A stretch of DNA of 64,000 nt from NCBI GenBank assembly GCA_021209875.1, contig JAGYVD010000010.1, forward strand, positions 3,100,001 through 3,164,000, read 5' to 3'. This stretch comes from Rosellinia necatrix. Lineage: Eukaryota; Ascomycota; Sordariomycetes; Xylariales; Xylariaceae. Below, one piece after another: positions 30,001-41,682 of this stretch. The position numbers and the translations under genes are program-made. The notes under the pieces were generated by a model. The model saw nothing but the letters and a program-made list of their open reading frames with translations, was not told where the DNA came from and made no database searches. How positions within the stretch are numbered: the first letter of the stretch is position 1; every line of letters begins with the position of its first letter.

Positions 30001-33000
30001 TTTAGCTTTTTATTGTTTGTTTAATTAGCTAGAGTTAGCTTTTTGCTGGCTTGTTTAATAATTAGCGTTTTTATTATTATAAAATTTATAATGTTTTTAA
30101 AGCGCTATAAATAATTGTTTTTTATATATTATAATTATTTTATTTTTAATACTTTTTATTAAAGCTAGTTATAGTTTAAAAGTTTTAAAATAATAAGTTT
30201 TACTGCTATATTTAAAAACTTGTTTTTAATTTAAAATTTATTTTATTAATATATTTATTTTTAATTTATCTTTATTAGTTTACTTAATTAAGTTATAAAT
30301 AAAAATGGTTATAATATTTTGATATTTTTAAAAGCTATATATAATATATTTTTAAGCTTTTACTTATTTTTTATTTTATGCTGCTGTTTATTTATTAAAT
30401 TTAAAAGTTTTAGTGTTTTTATTCTTATTTATTTAATTTTACTAGCTAGTTTTTTATTTTTAAAACAAACAGTTTTTATTAAATTTAATATTTTTAACAA
30501 TAATTATTTTTATAATTAAAAACTTATATAATATAAGTTAATTATTTTATATTTAATTAAATATTTAATATAGGATTAAAGTTTAATTTTATATGCTTGC
30601 TGTTTTTAATAGCAAGTCTTTTTTATTAAATATATGTAATATTTATATATATATATCCTGTTTTAATCCAATTATAAGTTATTTATTAGCGTTTTTATTT
30701 AAGCAAGGTTATATTATTAATAATATTGAATTAATTAATGTTTAAATATTTAATAAAAAATATAAAAGTTTTAAGTTTTAAAAAAGCTTTTATTATATAA
30801 TTAAACAACTGTTTAAATTATTTTTAGCTATAGTTTTAATAATAAGCCGGCTTTATTAAATAGTTTATTTATTTTATTGCTTATTTTTTTATTAGTTTAT
30901 TTAATATTTCCGCCAGGCTTTTTAATATGAAATAAAAAAGCTTATTATTAATTCTTTTATTGTTTAATTAAAGCTTATGTAAAGTTTTATTTTATAAGCT
31001 ATTATAAAAATCTTTAAATTGTTTTTATTAATATAAACTATAAACTTATAAAGTTTTTTATTTAATATATAAATTATTTAATTTTTAAAAATTTTATATA
31101 ATATTCTTATTTATTAAAAAATATATATAAATTAATTTAATATATTTATTTTTCATTATTAAAGTTCAGTTTAATGTATTATATTTTATTAAATAATTAA
31201 ATAGATTTTAATGCAGCTTTTAAAAAGTTGAACCGTTTTTTATTTAAAATTATTTAAATATTTATTATTTTATATATATAATAGCATATGTTTTATATTT
31301 AATATATAAGATTTTATTAATTCATATATTTTTATTTATATATATTAATATTTATAAAATATAGCTTTTAAATATTTTAATTATTAATGCTAAAAGTTTT
31401 AAAGTTTTTTTTAGCTTAAAATTTTTTAAAATAGCTTAAAAGCTAAAATATACAAGGATTAATTAAATATAATTAATTTAGTAGTATTTTTAAAATTATT
31501 TATAATATTTTATTTATATTTAAGATAAAGCTTTTATTTAAATATTAAAAATTAAGTTTATATTTAAAAAACTAAATTATAATATTTAATAAATTAAATT
31601 ATTAAAATATTATTTTTATATTTTAAAACATAATAAATAATTAAAACTATTATATTAGATTTTTTTTAATTAAACAAGCTTTTATAATAATATTTATATA
31701 AAATTCTTTTATTAACGCTATATTAATAAATATTATATTTATTTATAAGTTTTTTAAAGCTAAATAATATTTTTAAAAAAACTTTGTTTTTAATTAAAAT
31801 AAACAACTATAAAATGTTTCCATAAATTATACACCCACTTTTAATTAAAATAAAAATTTAAGTTCTAAGAGGTTTTATTATTAATTAAACACAATATTTT
31901 ATAATTATTAATTAATATATTATTTATTAAAATATATCTTTTAAATATAATCATAAAAATATTTTTAAATTTCTAGTAATTTTTTTAATAAAGTTAAATT
32001 AATTATTATAAAAGTAATATTAAAATTAAAATAGTTTCATTTTTATTATTAAAGCTTATTATATTATTTAAATTATTTTTTTTTATTAATTTTTAAACTT
32101 AAATTAGCGATTTTATTACGTAAGTTTTATAACATATATAAAACTACTGCTTTTTAATTTTTTAATTTTTATAATTTTAGTTCAGATTTTATTAAGCTAA
32201 TATATATTAGTTTTATTAATTATAAACTAAAGCTTATTATAAAGCTTCAAAAACTAAAACAAATATTTTAGTTTTATTTAAATATAAATATTTATAACTT
32301 TTTAACTAGCTAAATTATTTTAACATGTTTTTTAAGCTTTATTGTTTTAATATATTATCGCGCTAAGTAAAATCTGTTTTATATTTATTAGTATATTAAA
32401 CTTATAAATATTTTAAACTTATTTTTTATTTTTTAGTTTATATTTATAAATTATAATATTTAAAGTTTTATTATATTTTATTAAAATAAGCATTTTTTTT
32501 AATAGCTTATATTTAATTAACATAATGCATTATTAACGTTTTTAATTTAACGTTATATAAATATCTACTGCTGCTAAAAATCTTTTGTTATAAATATTTT
32601 ATTTATGTTAAAAGTTTTAAAATTACTGTTTTTAATATATTTATTTTTATTTTTTATATTATATTATTATTTTAACTCTGCTTTTAAAAGCTTTTATAAA
32701 ATTATTTAATATTTTTATTAAATAATAATATAAAAAAAATAAAACAGGCAAAATTATATTATATAAAATAAAAATTAAAGTTTTTAATATTTATATTAAT
32801 AATAATTTTTATATATATAATATTAATTAATTTATTAATTTATTTATATATAATTATATAATATAATTAAAAATAAGTTTTATTTTAAAGCTAAATAAAA
32901 TATTCTGTTTAAATATTTAAAAGCTTAATAATAATTTTTATATAATAAATTTAAAAATATTAAACATTAAAAATTTCTGTAATTAAAATTTTTATATAAA

Positions 33001-33453
33001 ACTTTTTATATGTGCATTTTTTATACGTTATATTTTTTTTTATTTGTTTAAAATATGCTGCCGCTAATTTTTATGTTAATTATAAAAAAAATAAATTTAA
33101 GTTATATGCTAAGCTTTTATTATTAAAATTAATAAACGTTTAAATATTTTTTATTTAAACGTAATGTTTTAAATAAATATACTAGCGATTTTAATTATAA
33201 ATAATTTTTAAAAAAACATTTGTTTTAATAATTATAATTAAAGCTGTTATTATAAAAGCAAAAATAACGCAATGTTTATTTTAAAAGCTATAGCAAAATT
33301 TAAAGCTTTAGAACTAAAATATAAAAAATCTAGTTAAAATAAATAATAATACCTGTACAAAAATTTAAATAAATAATCTTATATTTTAAAATTAAATAAA
33401 TTACCGCTTTTAAAAAAAAACACTAGTTTAATAACAAACCAGGCTTATAATTT

Positions 33454-33759
33454 TAACAAAAATATAAATTAATTTTTAAAAGATTTATTAATTATTAAAA
33501 ACATAGTAATATTTTAAAATATTTAATATAAATAATTAAATTTATTAAAAAGCTTTTATTTAATATATTAAACTATAAGTATTTATATATATTAATTACG
33601 TAGTAAAAACAATCTTAAAAGTTGTTTTTATTTTAAACGCGTAACGTTTGCATGTACGGCATTAGAACTGCATTTTACATATATACATCCTTTGCTTAAA
33701 AGATCCCCAAAATAGGGATTCCTGGCTTAATTACCAAGCCGTTCCATACTACTGTCACA
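33454..33759 (-). repeat. Right LTR of third element
   Basis: The left part is AT-converted. The right part is spared (GATCCCCAAAATAGGGATTC, CCAAGCCGTTCCATAC) and ends ACTACTGTCACA. Same length as its partner. Confidence 0.7.
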
Positions 33760-33779
33760 TTATTATTTTTTAATAATAT

Positions 33780-34014
33780 TGTTGCACCAGTTATAAATAA
33801 GAAGTCAAGGCTCCACCTACAAGTGATTTATTGTACGAAAACCTACAGATGAAAAAAAAGGAAAGAGTAAGTGGGAGGAATTAGCCCACTAGAATTCTGG
33901 CTAAGTGCAGGTGTGTGTGGGGTAGGTCTAGTCTTTGCGCACCAGTTGGCAACAGGTGTACAGATGTCCTGCGTGTGCCACGCACGCTATGGGAAGGACC
34001 AGTCATCTATAACT
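33780..34014 (+). repeat. Solo LTR-like repeat, TGTT..AACA family
   Basis: GC-rich ~235-bp island starting TGTTGCACCAG. A second copy lies in reverse orientation at 41,434-41,682 and shares the CGCACCAGTTGGCAACAGGT block and a CACGCACGCTAT block. Ends approximate TGTT..AACA. It starts only 20 bp after the preceding LTR. It could also be a non-autonomous element. Confidence 0.6.
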
Positions 34015-34017
34015 AAT

Positions 34018-34086
34018 ATGATTTAAATTATTTAATATTATTATTTAATGTTATTATTTAGATAATAATTTATATATATATATATA

Positions 34087-34156
<70 letters not shown>

Positions 34157-34500
34157 ATTATTATTATTTGATTATTTTATTATTATTATAAATATTATTA
34201 TTACTTTTAAATTTTTATTAAGCTTTTATATTAACATTATAATTATTAATACTATTATTTAAATTCTTTAATATTATTATTTAATCTTATTATTAAGATC
34301 ATAATTTAAATATATATATATATATATATATATTATTATTGTTATTATTATTATAATTATCATTATTATTTGTTTAATCTCAATATTTTTATATTCATAT
34401 TATTATTATTATATTTCTTATTATTATTATTTCTTTTCATTATTATTACTATTTTTATTTTAATTATTATTTATTTTTACTTTTATTATTATTTTCATTA
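34018..34500. repeat. Low-complexity direct duplication with (TA)n and (TTA)n
   Basis: Two similar copies about 238 bp apart (starting near 34,018 and 34,256), each with a TTTAATATTATTATTTAAT stretch, then a TA run, then TTA triplets. The triplet run of the first copy spans roughly 34,088-34,155. Confidence 0.6.
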
Positions 34501-34912
34501 TTACTTTATTTTTATTTTTTATAACCTTATTTTTTTAAATTTCAATATATTTCCAGATTAAAAAGCCGTAAAAATTTTCTAGCAGGCCGTAAAATTCTAT
34601 TTAATATTTAATTTTTTTTTTATTTTTTTTTTTATTTTTATTTTTTTACTGTTTTTAAAAACCTTACCTAATTAATCAATTATTTTTTTTTGTTATGTCG
34701 GCTATTGTTTAAAATAAAATTAATTTGTTTGTTTAGTTTTAACGTTTATTTTATTTTATTTTATAAACCTAGTTATTCATTAAAAAAAATTCTTTTTTGT
34801 TAAAATTTTATTCTGCAGCATATATTTTTATTAATTATCTTAATTCTGTTTTAATTCATTAATTTAATTATTTCCATTTTTTTTGTTAAATATTTATAAA
34901 CTGTTTAATGAT

Positions 34913-35840
34913 TAGGTTCTACTTTTAACTAGGCTAGCACTTGCATAGACCAGTCCGGCCAGGACCTCTATAAAAGGCTTTGTTTACAACGCGTTTATTA
35001 TATACAGGTTTTCTTTTATTATTACTTTTTTTTTTTTTTTATAAAAGAGGTTGTTTTTAGTAGTAGTCGGCAGGTTTTTTGTTTAGCTGCAGCTTTTAGC
35101 GCTTAAAAGTTATAGCTGTACAAACAACCTTTTTTAACTTTAGCTTATCGAGAGTATAAATATAACCTGTTATTTAAAAACCTGGCTGGTAGCCGGCGAT
35201 TTTTTTAATTAAAGATCGCGCACGCAGGCTTTTGTTTAAAAGTTTATATTTTTCCGACTTGAACTTATTAATATAAGTTTAAACAGCTATTTAAAGCTTA
35301 GCATAAATAACGGGACTTTTTTTAAAAACATATTATATTATAAAGCTTTTGTTTAAAAGTTTATGTTTTTTTTTAATATATATGTTTTGTTAATTTATAT
35401 ATTATTTTATTAAATATAAATAATTAGGTTTTATTTTTAATTAAGCTAGCATTTATATAAACTAGTCCGGCTAGAATTTTTCTTAAAAGCTTTATTTATA
35501 ACGCGTTTATTATATAAAAGTTTTTTTTTTTATGGTTTTATTTTTTTAATTTTTATAAAAAAAATAGTTTTTAATAATAGTTGGAAGGTTTTTTGCTTAT
35601 TTGCTGTTTTTTAACTTAATAGTGCTTAAAATGCCAAAAAAAAAAAGGAAAAAATTATTTAGGCTTTTTAATAGCGTTATTTTAGTTTAAGCAGCTATTC
35701 AAAGCTTAGCATAAGTAGCCGGACCTCCCCCGGCGGCATACTACACTGCTAGGCCTTCGTTTAAAAGCTTACGCTCTTTTTTAATATACGCGTTCTACTA
35801 ACCTGTGCGTCGCCTTATAAAGTGTAAATAAACTTATTTA
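34913..35840 (+). repeat. Head-to-tail direct repeat, ~510 and ~410 bp
   Basis: The first copy begins near 34,913 and the second near 35,427. Both begin ATTAGGTTyTAyTTTTAAyT and share CTAGTCCGGC/CCAGTCCGGC, ACGCGTTTATTATATA and TTCGTTTAAAAGCTTACGC-like blocks. The first copy is GC-rich at its left end, the second at its right end, and the facing parts are AT-converted. This may be two LTRs with no interior, or a tandem repeat. The middles differ. Confidence 0.55.
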
Positions 35841-36612
35841 ATATTTTCCCAGTTTTTAAACGTTATAAAAATAAAATTAAGCTTTTTAATAATTTTTATA
35901 TTTAAAAGTCATAAGCTTATATTTTAAACGATATATTTAAACAGCGCGTATATAAAAACAGTATTACTGTTTTTTAATGCTAAATTAAACGTTAATACAA
36001 CTGCTAAAAAAACAAAAACTTTAATATATTATTTCTAAAAAAAAAACGCTTTCGCTTAAATTATTGTTTAAGTTAAAAATTAATAATCAAATTTTTTTGT
36101 TTATTATATTAATTTTATCTTAATTTATTAAGTATGTTTAAAATAAATATTTTAAACAAATTATAATGATTATTAATAGTATATTTTTACGCTAAAATCT
36201 TTTATTTAATTAGTTTTGTATATTAATTTTAATAATATAAACGCGGCATTTATTATTAGCTTAAAAATATTTACAAAATTATTAATTGCAATAAAAATAA
36301 TGCTAATCATAAATATTATTTTATTAAAACCTAATACAATATAAACGTTTTTTATTATAGCTTTTAAAAATATTTTTAAAAATTTATATAAAAATAAGCT
36401 GGTAATTTGCTTTCATAAAATGAACTTTCTTTTTTTAATTAATATTATTTAATTATTATTAAATATATCGCCATAAAGAATTTTAAAAACTTTTTATATT
36501 AAGTTTATATAAAATTAAGATTTTTATTTACCTTATAATATTAACATATTTTAATTTTATAAATTTAATAAGTTTTATAATTATTTTTTAAAATGCAGCA
36601 ATTTATAATATT

Positions 36613-36920
36613 TGTGACAGTAGTGTGGAACGACTTGGCAATTAAGCCAGGAATCCCTATTTTAAGGATCTCTTGAGCAGAGGATGCATATATATAAAAT
36701 GTAGTTCTGATGCTGCATTTATAAACATTACGTGCTTAAGGCAAGAACAACTTTTAAAATTGTTTTTACTACGTGATTAATATATATAAATACCTGTGGT
36801 TTATTATACTAGATAAAAGCTTTTTAATAAATTTGATTATTTATATTAAATATTTCTAAAGTATTACCACATTTTTAATAATTAATAAATCTTTTTATAG
36901 ATTGATCCACACTTCTGTTA
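36613..36920 (+). repeat. Solo LTR, third-element family (reverse orientation)
   Basis: Inverse complement of the family at 25,887, 33,454 and 43,255. Begins TGTGACAGTAGTGTGGAACG and ends CCACACTTCTGTTA. The left 150 bp are well preserved; the rest is partly AT-converted. No same-orientation partner was found in the window. Confidence 0.65.
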
Positions 36921-37940
36921 AAATATTCTTATTAAAATAATTTTTTTTATTAAATAAGTTACTATTGATTTTATAATAACATTTCAAACTTTATTATTTT
37001 ATTTATATAAGTTTTTAAAACAAATAAGCTGATGAATATATAAATTAATATATATATTAATATTCTTTTTATTTTTAAAAATATGATTTATTTTTATTTT
37101 ATATAAAAATCAGCTTAAACTTTGATTTTAAAATTGATATTTTATAAAATAAAACGTTTTTATATTTAGCTGCTCTATATTTATTATCTTATTTATTATT
37201 TCATTAATATAAATGTTATTTTTAAAAGTTATTATGAAAATTTATTAATATATTTTAATCTTAATTTATTTTTAATTTTTCTTATAATAATTTATAAAAC
37301 AAAACAGCTTTCATATGTTTTTTTAATATTTATTTTAATAATATTAAAACTTAATATAAATATTATTTAACAACAGCTTATATTATTTTTAATATTTATT
37401 ATAACTAATTATAAATTTTTGTTATATTTTTATGTTAATGTTTATATTAATTATTTATAATAATTAAACCTTATATAAATTAAAATATTGCTTTTATTTT
37501 ATATTTTATTTTTATAAAAGCGTTATATTTTAATCTATATTATTTTTAATATGTTTATAATTAATAATATTATTTAAAAACTTTTAATATATAAAAATAT
37601 AAGCTTTATATTATTTTTTATAATAATAAGTTTTATATTTTATTTAATACAGTTTAATTTTAAACATAATTTAAAACAATATATATATATTTTATTTAAA
37701 TTATATTAATTATTTATTTTTTAAAAACACCTTTATTTTAATATAGCTTTTATTTTAATATTAGCTCTTTTATTTTTATATTTTTAATATTTTATTTTAT
37801 TATAACTTATTAATTATTTTTAAATATATATATTTATTATCGCTTTTTATTATAGCTTTTATTATTATAACTGTTTTATTAATACTTTTATTAATAAAAC
37901 TTGTTTTAAATCTAATAATATTTTTAATTTTTAATTTATA
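36921..37940. repeat. AT-rich stretch, no gene
   Basis: T/A-rich DNA with stops in all frames. Nothing recognised. Confidence 0.6.
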
Positions 37941-37952
37941 AAAAGCTTATAA

Positions 37953-38107
37953 AAGCTTACAAGTTTTTAACAGCTTTTTTAAACTTATAAGCTTTTATAA
38001 AAGCCTGTTAAAAGCTTATAAGTTTTTATAAAAGCTTGCCAAGAGCCTATAAGCTTTTATAAAGGCCTGCCAAGAGCCCATGGGCTATTATAGGCGCCCA
38101 TGGGCTG
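37953..38107. repeat. 31-bp minisatellite at the AT/GC boundary
   Basis: Unit starts fall at 37,984, 38,015, 38,046 and 38,077, exactly 31 bp apart, with a partial copy before them. Unit heads change in order from CTTATAAG through CCTATAAG to CCCATGGG, becoming more GC-rich toward the gene. Confidence 0.75.
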
Positions 38108-38288
38108 GGCTTTTTACAACCCTATGTACATGACGTCCATGCGCACCACGTGCCATCACACTTCTCAGACCTAGTAATGGGCGGGGTAACGTACGATTTA
38201 TCGATTAATACTAGAGTGGCATTTTATATCTGCCCCTTGTTTTCGAGAGCTTTTATTAAGCTATAAATTTCACCACGACACCACTGGC

Positions 38289-40146
38289 ATGATGACACGA
38301 ACTGTCGGGAGCACGCTTGAGCCTGACCAGATTGCGGTCTTGGTGAATGAAAGTATCAATCTGATCAAAGATCTCACCATATCCTTAGAACCAAATGTAC
38401 CTCGCCATTCAATATCGGCATCACAACTCGCGAGATTCAAATTATGGGCCAGCAGCCTCGGAGCACATCGGCGGTCTGGAGGGCGATCCTTGGAATACCG
38501 GCTGCGTGATACCTCGACTATCAGGCAGCATGTCGTCACATTACTCCGGCAACTTAAAGAAGCAGTTACATATGGTAAGTTACAACTCACACAAACTCTA
38601 GGAAATGCATTTGAAAAGCTTATTTAGCGTAGCATCCTCAATTCCAAATGATAATGTTACACCTATGGATAATGCTCTCGACTCCCTAGATCCCGAGTTG
38701 ATCGAGTACTTGGTAGATGATGAACCGGACCAATCTGAACTTGATCTAGTTTTGGGCGATATAACCCATGTGATTTCTTGTTTGCTACGCTTATCAATTA
38801 CGATCAGGAATCCTGCGCCCCATGATCAGTTCATGTCTCGGGCTGGAGGGGAGGTGTTGGCCTACTATGAACGGTACGACATCAGCCACATCCAAGAGAA
38901 ATTCCCTCAGGTGCAACTCAACCTAGCGGAAAAACTTGGCAGGGCGATGACCAGTCGTCGTAACTTCTTTAAATACCGAGAAGAACACCATTCCCGAATC
39001 GCTAGTGGTATAAACGATGAATACGATTCCACAGAAGGAGGCGATCAAACGACAGTTGCATCCCTGATACCATGTGGTCTTGATGACCAAGTTAGAGAAG
39101 ACTCATCGCAAAGTTTAGATACCCAATCGGTCATTTCTAACACATCCTATGCTCCAACGCTTCTTGACATAAACGGGCTAAAGGTACCACAAGTACCCGC
39201 AGAATACATAGCTGGACCCTTCTTATGCCCATTTTGTTATTTAATGGTCGAAATAGACTCTAGAAAGGACTGGAAGTAAGACAAATACTTTATATGCGTT
39301 ACGATATTTCAATCTAATATCTTGCAGGAAGCATGTGTTTAGAGACTTGCAACCTTATGTCTGTCTTGCCCCATCCTGTTTGGCCACGGATCACAAGTTT
39401 TCTCGGCGCTCGGAGTGGTGTCATCACATGAAGAGAGCACATTGGAAAATTTGGAGATGTGCATACGGATGCCAACGGTCGTTTGATAGCACTGATCAGT
39501 TCCGATTTCATTTGAAGGAAGCTCACCCGCATGAGCTGCCACCACACCAATATGATATTTTTGAACAGATTTGTGGTCTATATGACCCCACAAAGGCCAT
39601 TGGCTCTTGTCCATTATGTAACACGGTCAATATCAACTCTGTTGCACAATATGATAGTCACGTAGGTCATCACCTCGAACAATTGGCTCTTTTCGCTCTT
39701 CCCCAGATACCCGATAGCAACAACGATACGAATATAGAGGAAGGGAAGGGAGAAAAGAACGAAGAAGGGAGAGGAGAAGAAAACGAAGAAGAGAAAGAAA
39801 AATGGAAAACCGAAGAAGATGCAGAAGAAGAGAGAGAGGAACAGAGAGGAACAGAGAGGGGAACAGAGAGAGGAACAGAGAGGGAACAGAGAGAGGAACA
39901 GAGAGGGGAACAGAGAGGGGAACAGAGAGAGGAAAGGACGAAGGAAGACATATTGAATTGGAGGTGGTCATGTGTGGGTGCTCCCCTGCTAAATGCGTAT
40001 TATATTGCTACTATTCACGTACTAATAGCCTCCTTTTTTAGTGCAACTGTGGATATGGCAACATGTCCTATATCTACGATGTTGCTTGTACTGACTGCCG
40101 GCATATGCGAGAAAGATGTTGCAGAGTATGGGTAGCAGGTTATTAG
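38289..40146 (+). CDS. Fungal C2H2 zinc-finger protein (4 exons)
   Basis: Exons 38,289-38,574, 38,633-39,275, 39,328-39,973 and 40,042-40,146 join in frame to 559 residues. The first intron has GTAAGT..TAG ends (58 bp), the second GTAAGA..CAG (52 bp), and the third GTGGGT..TAG (68 bp) with an ACTAAT branch site. An all-helical N-terminal half contains the family motif IRNPAPHDQF. Zinc-finger-like units follow: C294/C297/H312, C322/C327, C354/C358 with H371/H376, and C404/C407 with H421 and H424/H425 leading into the conserved HHLEQLALFALP. A purine-only repeat encodes a Glu/Arg-rich linker. The last exon adds a Cys-rich tail (CNCGYG..CTDC). Fungi carry large families of such proteins, often of unknown function and next to STAND/NACHT genes. 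DNA or protein binding is inference. The first ATG of two adjacent ones is used. The donor of intron 3 is the weakest call. Confidence 0.8.
39839..39935 (+). repeat. Purine-only minisatellite inside exon 3
   Basis: Imperfect repeats of GAACAGAGAGAGG-type units encode Glu/Arg/Gln/Gly/Thr. Because the plus strand has almost only A and G, stop codons are rare on both strands, which creates long spurious ORFs in other frames. Confidence 0.7.
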
Positions 40147-40194
40147 GAGTTTAGTAGACTACTAAAAGTGTGGCAGTACGATAATAATACTATC

Positions 40195-40354
40195 TGTCAC
40201 AGAACTAGTTCTAACCTAAGGATCCTACTAGGGCACGGGCCAGAATATTATATATAAAAAAAAACAAGTGCCTGGCAATTCACTAAATGAAAAGTTTTTT
40301 TTTATGTAATAATATGAATTATTTTTAAAATTATTAGTAGTATAAACTATAATG
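40195..40354 (+). repeat. Solo LTR copy, TGTCAC family, half RIP-mutated
   Basis: The left ~65 bp match the copy at 45,771 closely (ACTAGTTCTAACCTAAG, CTAGGGCACGGGCCAGAAT). The right ~90 bp are the AT-converted version of the same sequence. The composition break therefore falls inside a single repeat. Confidence 0.65.
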
Positions 40355-40595
40355 GTTTATTATATTTATTAATAAATTTAAAGAACTTTAGTTATAGTAT
40401 TATAATAAATTAAATAAATTATGATAAATTGTATTTAAATTTTAAAACTTATTTTTTATTTATAGCTCAGTATTTTATTATTATTATATTATTATTAAAA
40501 TCAAGCTTTAATATAATATTTGTTAATATATTTGTTTGTTTAAAATATATAATGTTTATTTTATTAAAAAAAATCTTAAACTAATAATCAAATGT

Positions 40596-40806
40596 TGATA
40601 ATTAAGAGGTGCACCATGGGGGGGTGAAAAGTGTATTGTAGAAGATGAAGATCTGACTATTCTGATCTAACTTGTGGATCTAGCTAGGTGCGTGGGCCAG
40701 GGCCCACTTATTAGGGCTAGTCCCAAGTGGTGGGGTGCGTGGCTTTGCCACGCTACAGGTGGGGCTACAGCGCTTATATAAGCGACTCCCCTGTCGGCGC
40801 GTATCA
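40596..40806 (-). repeat. Solo LTR related to the nested element, little mutated
   Basis: The reverse complement starts TGATACGCGCC and ends CACCTCTTAATTATCA, giving TGATA..TATCA terminal inverted repeats over 211 bp. Both ends and the CGCTTATATAAGCG block match the LTRs at 12,416 and 19,643; the middle is divergent, so it may be a subfamily. It is GC-rich with AT-rich DNA on both sides. No convincing target duplication. Confidence 0.65.
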
Positions 40807-41433
40807 ATAATATTATATTAATTAAAGTTTTAATAAATAATATTAATTTTCATTAAAATATATAAATTTCATTAAAAATAAGATTTTAGGTTTGCAAAAT
40901 TAAAATTATTAATTTAATTATGAAAAATATATATTAATAATAATAATTTAATAATATGCCAATAAAATAAAATAAATATTAAATTAATATAATTATATGA
41001 TTAAACTTTTAAATTAAGGTTATATTATAATAAAATTTGTAATTAAAAGGCGTTAAAATAATATTATGTTAATTTTAAACTAATAAACTATGATTTTTAA
41101 TAAGTTAAACCTGAATTTACTTAAATAATAAATGAAATATATTAATTTATAATTATTAATACATATTAAATTAACGTTAAATTAAAGTATATTTTTATTT
41201 TATTTAATAAAATATTATAAATATATTTATACCTTAAAAAATAAGATATGTTTGAATTTAAATTTGCATAAAAATAATAACTAGCAATTTAAATAATATA
41301 ATAAAATAATTATTAATTTAAATTAATTATAAAATAATCTTATAGATATTTAATATTGTTTATATTATAATAAATATATATATTAAAATAATTAAAAGTT
41401 TAAACAACTTATATAAAAATTAATTTAATAAAA
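40807..41433. repeat. AT-rich DNA, no gene
   Basis: RIP-like composition between two solo LTRs. Nothing recognised. Confidence 0.6.
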
Positions 41434-41682
41434 GTTACAGATAACTAATCCTTCCTATAGCGTGCGTGGCACGCGCGGGACATCCGTACACCTGTTGCCA
41501 ACTGGTGCGCACAGACCAGCTGTAGCGTACAGACTGGACCTACTATATATATATCTACATTGAGCCAGAATTCTAAGGGGCTAATTTCTTCTGCTTATTT
41601 GTTCTTTTTTTATGTATAGATTTTTATATAATATATTATTTATTAGTAGAGCTTTAATTTTTTATTTATAACTAGTGCAATA
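41434..41682 (-). repeat. Solo LTR-like repeat, TGTT..AACA family (reverse copy)
   Basis: Reverse complement of 33,780-34,014. The left 130 bp (end of the repeat in its own sense) are GC-rich with GCGTGCGTGGCACGCGCGGG. The right part is AT-converted but still alignable (AACTAGTGCAATAA against AACTGGTGCAACA). Confidence 0.6.

Larger units (their letters stand above)
25887..33759 (-). mobile_element. Third LTR retrotransposon, RIP-dead
   Basis: Two 306-bp direct copies (25,887-26,192 and 33,454-33,759) bound 7.3 kb of AT-rich DNA. The interior is T-rich on the plus strand, so the coding strand was probably minus. On that strand the right LTR starts TGTGACAGTAGTATGG. A (CTG)n tract lies inside. 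No domain survives and no target duplication can be scored. The reciprocal damage pattern of the two LTRs supports pairing them. Confidence 0.65.

Noticed and set aside
34370..34561. 63-codon frame rich in Phe/Ile/Leu/Tyr
   Set aside because: Translation of a low-complexity T-rich tract with microsatellite character; not a membrane protein gene.
38575..38601. 27-bp intron (GTAAGT..CTAG) in the zinc-finger gene
   Set aside because: Far too short for a fungal spliceosomal intron and out of frame. The acceptor at 38,632 gives 58 bp and the correct frame.
39633..39971. Minus-strand and alternative-frame ORFs over the Glu/Arg repeat
   Set aside because: Shadows caused by the purine-only repeat, which has almost no stop codons in any frame.
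39974..40041. Reading straight through the third intron of the zinc-finger gene to a stop at 40,135
   Set aside because: Splicing restores the Cys-rich tail known at the end of this protein family. Read-through gives an unrelated tail.
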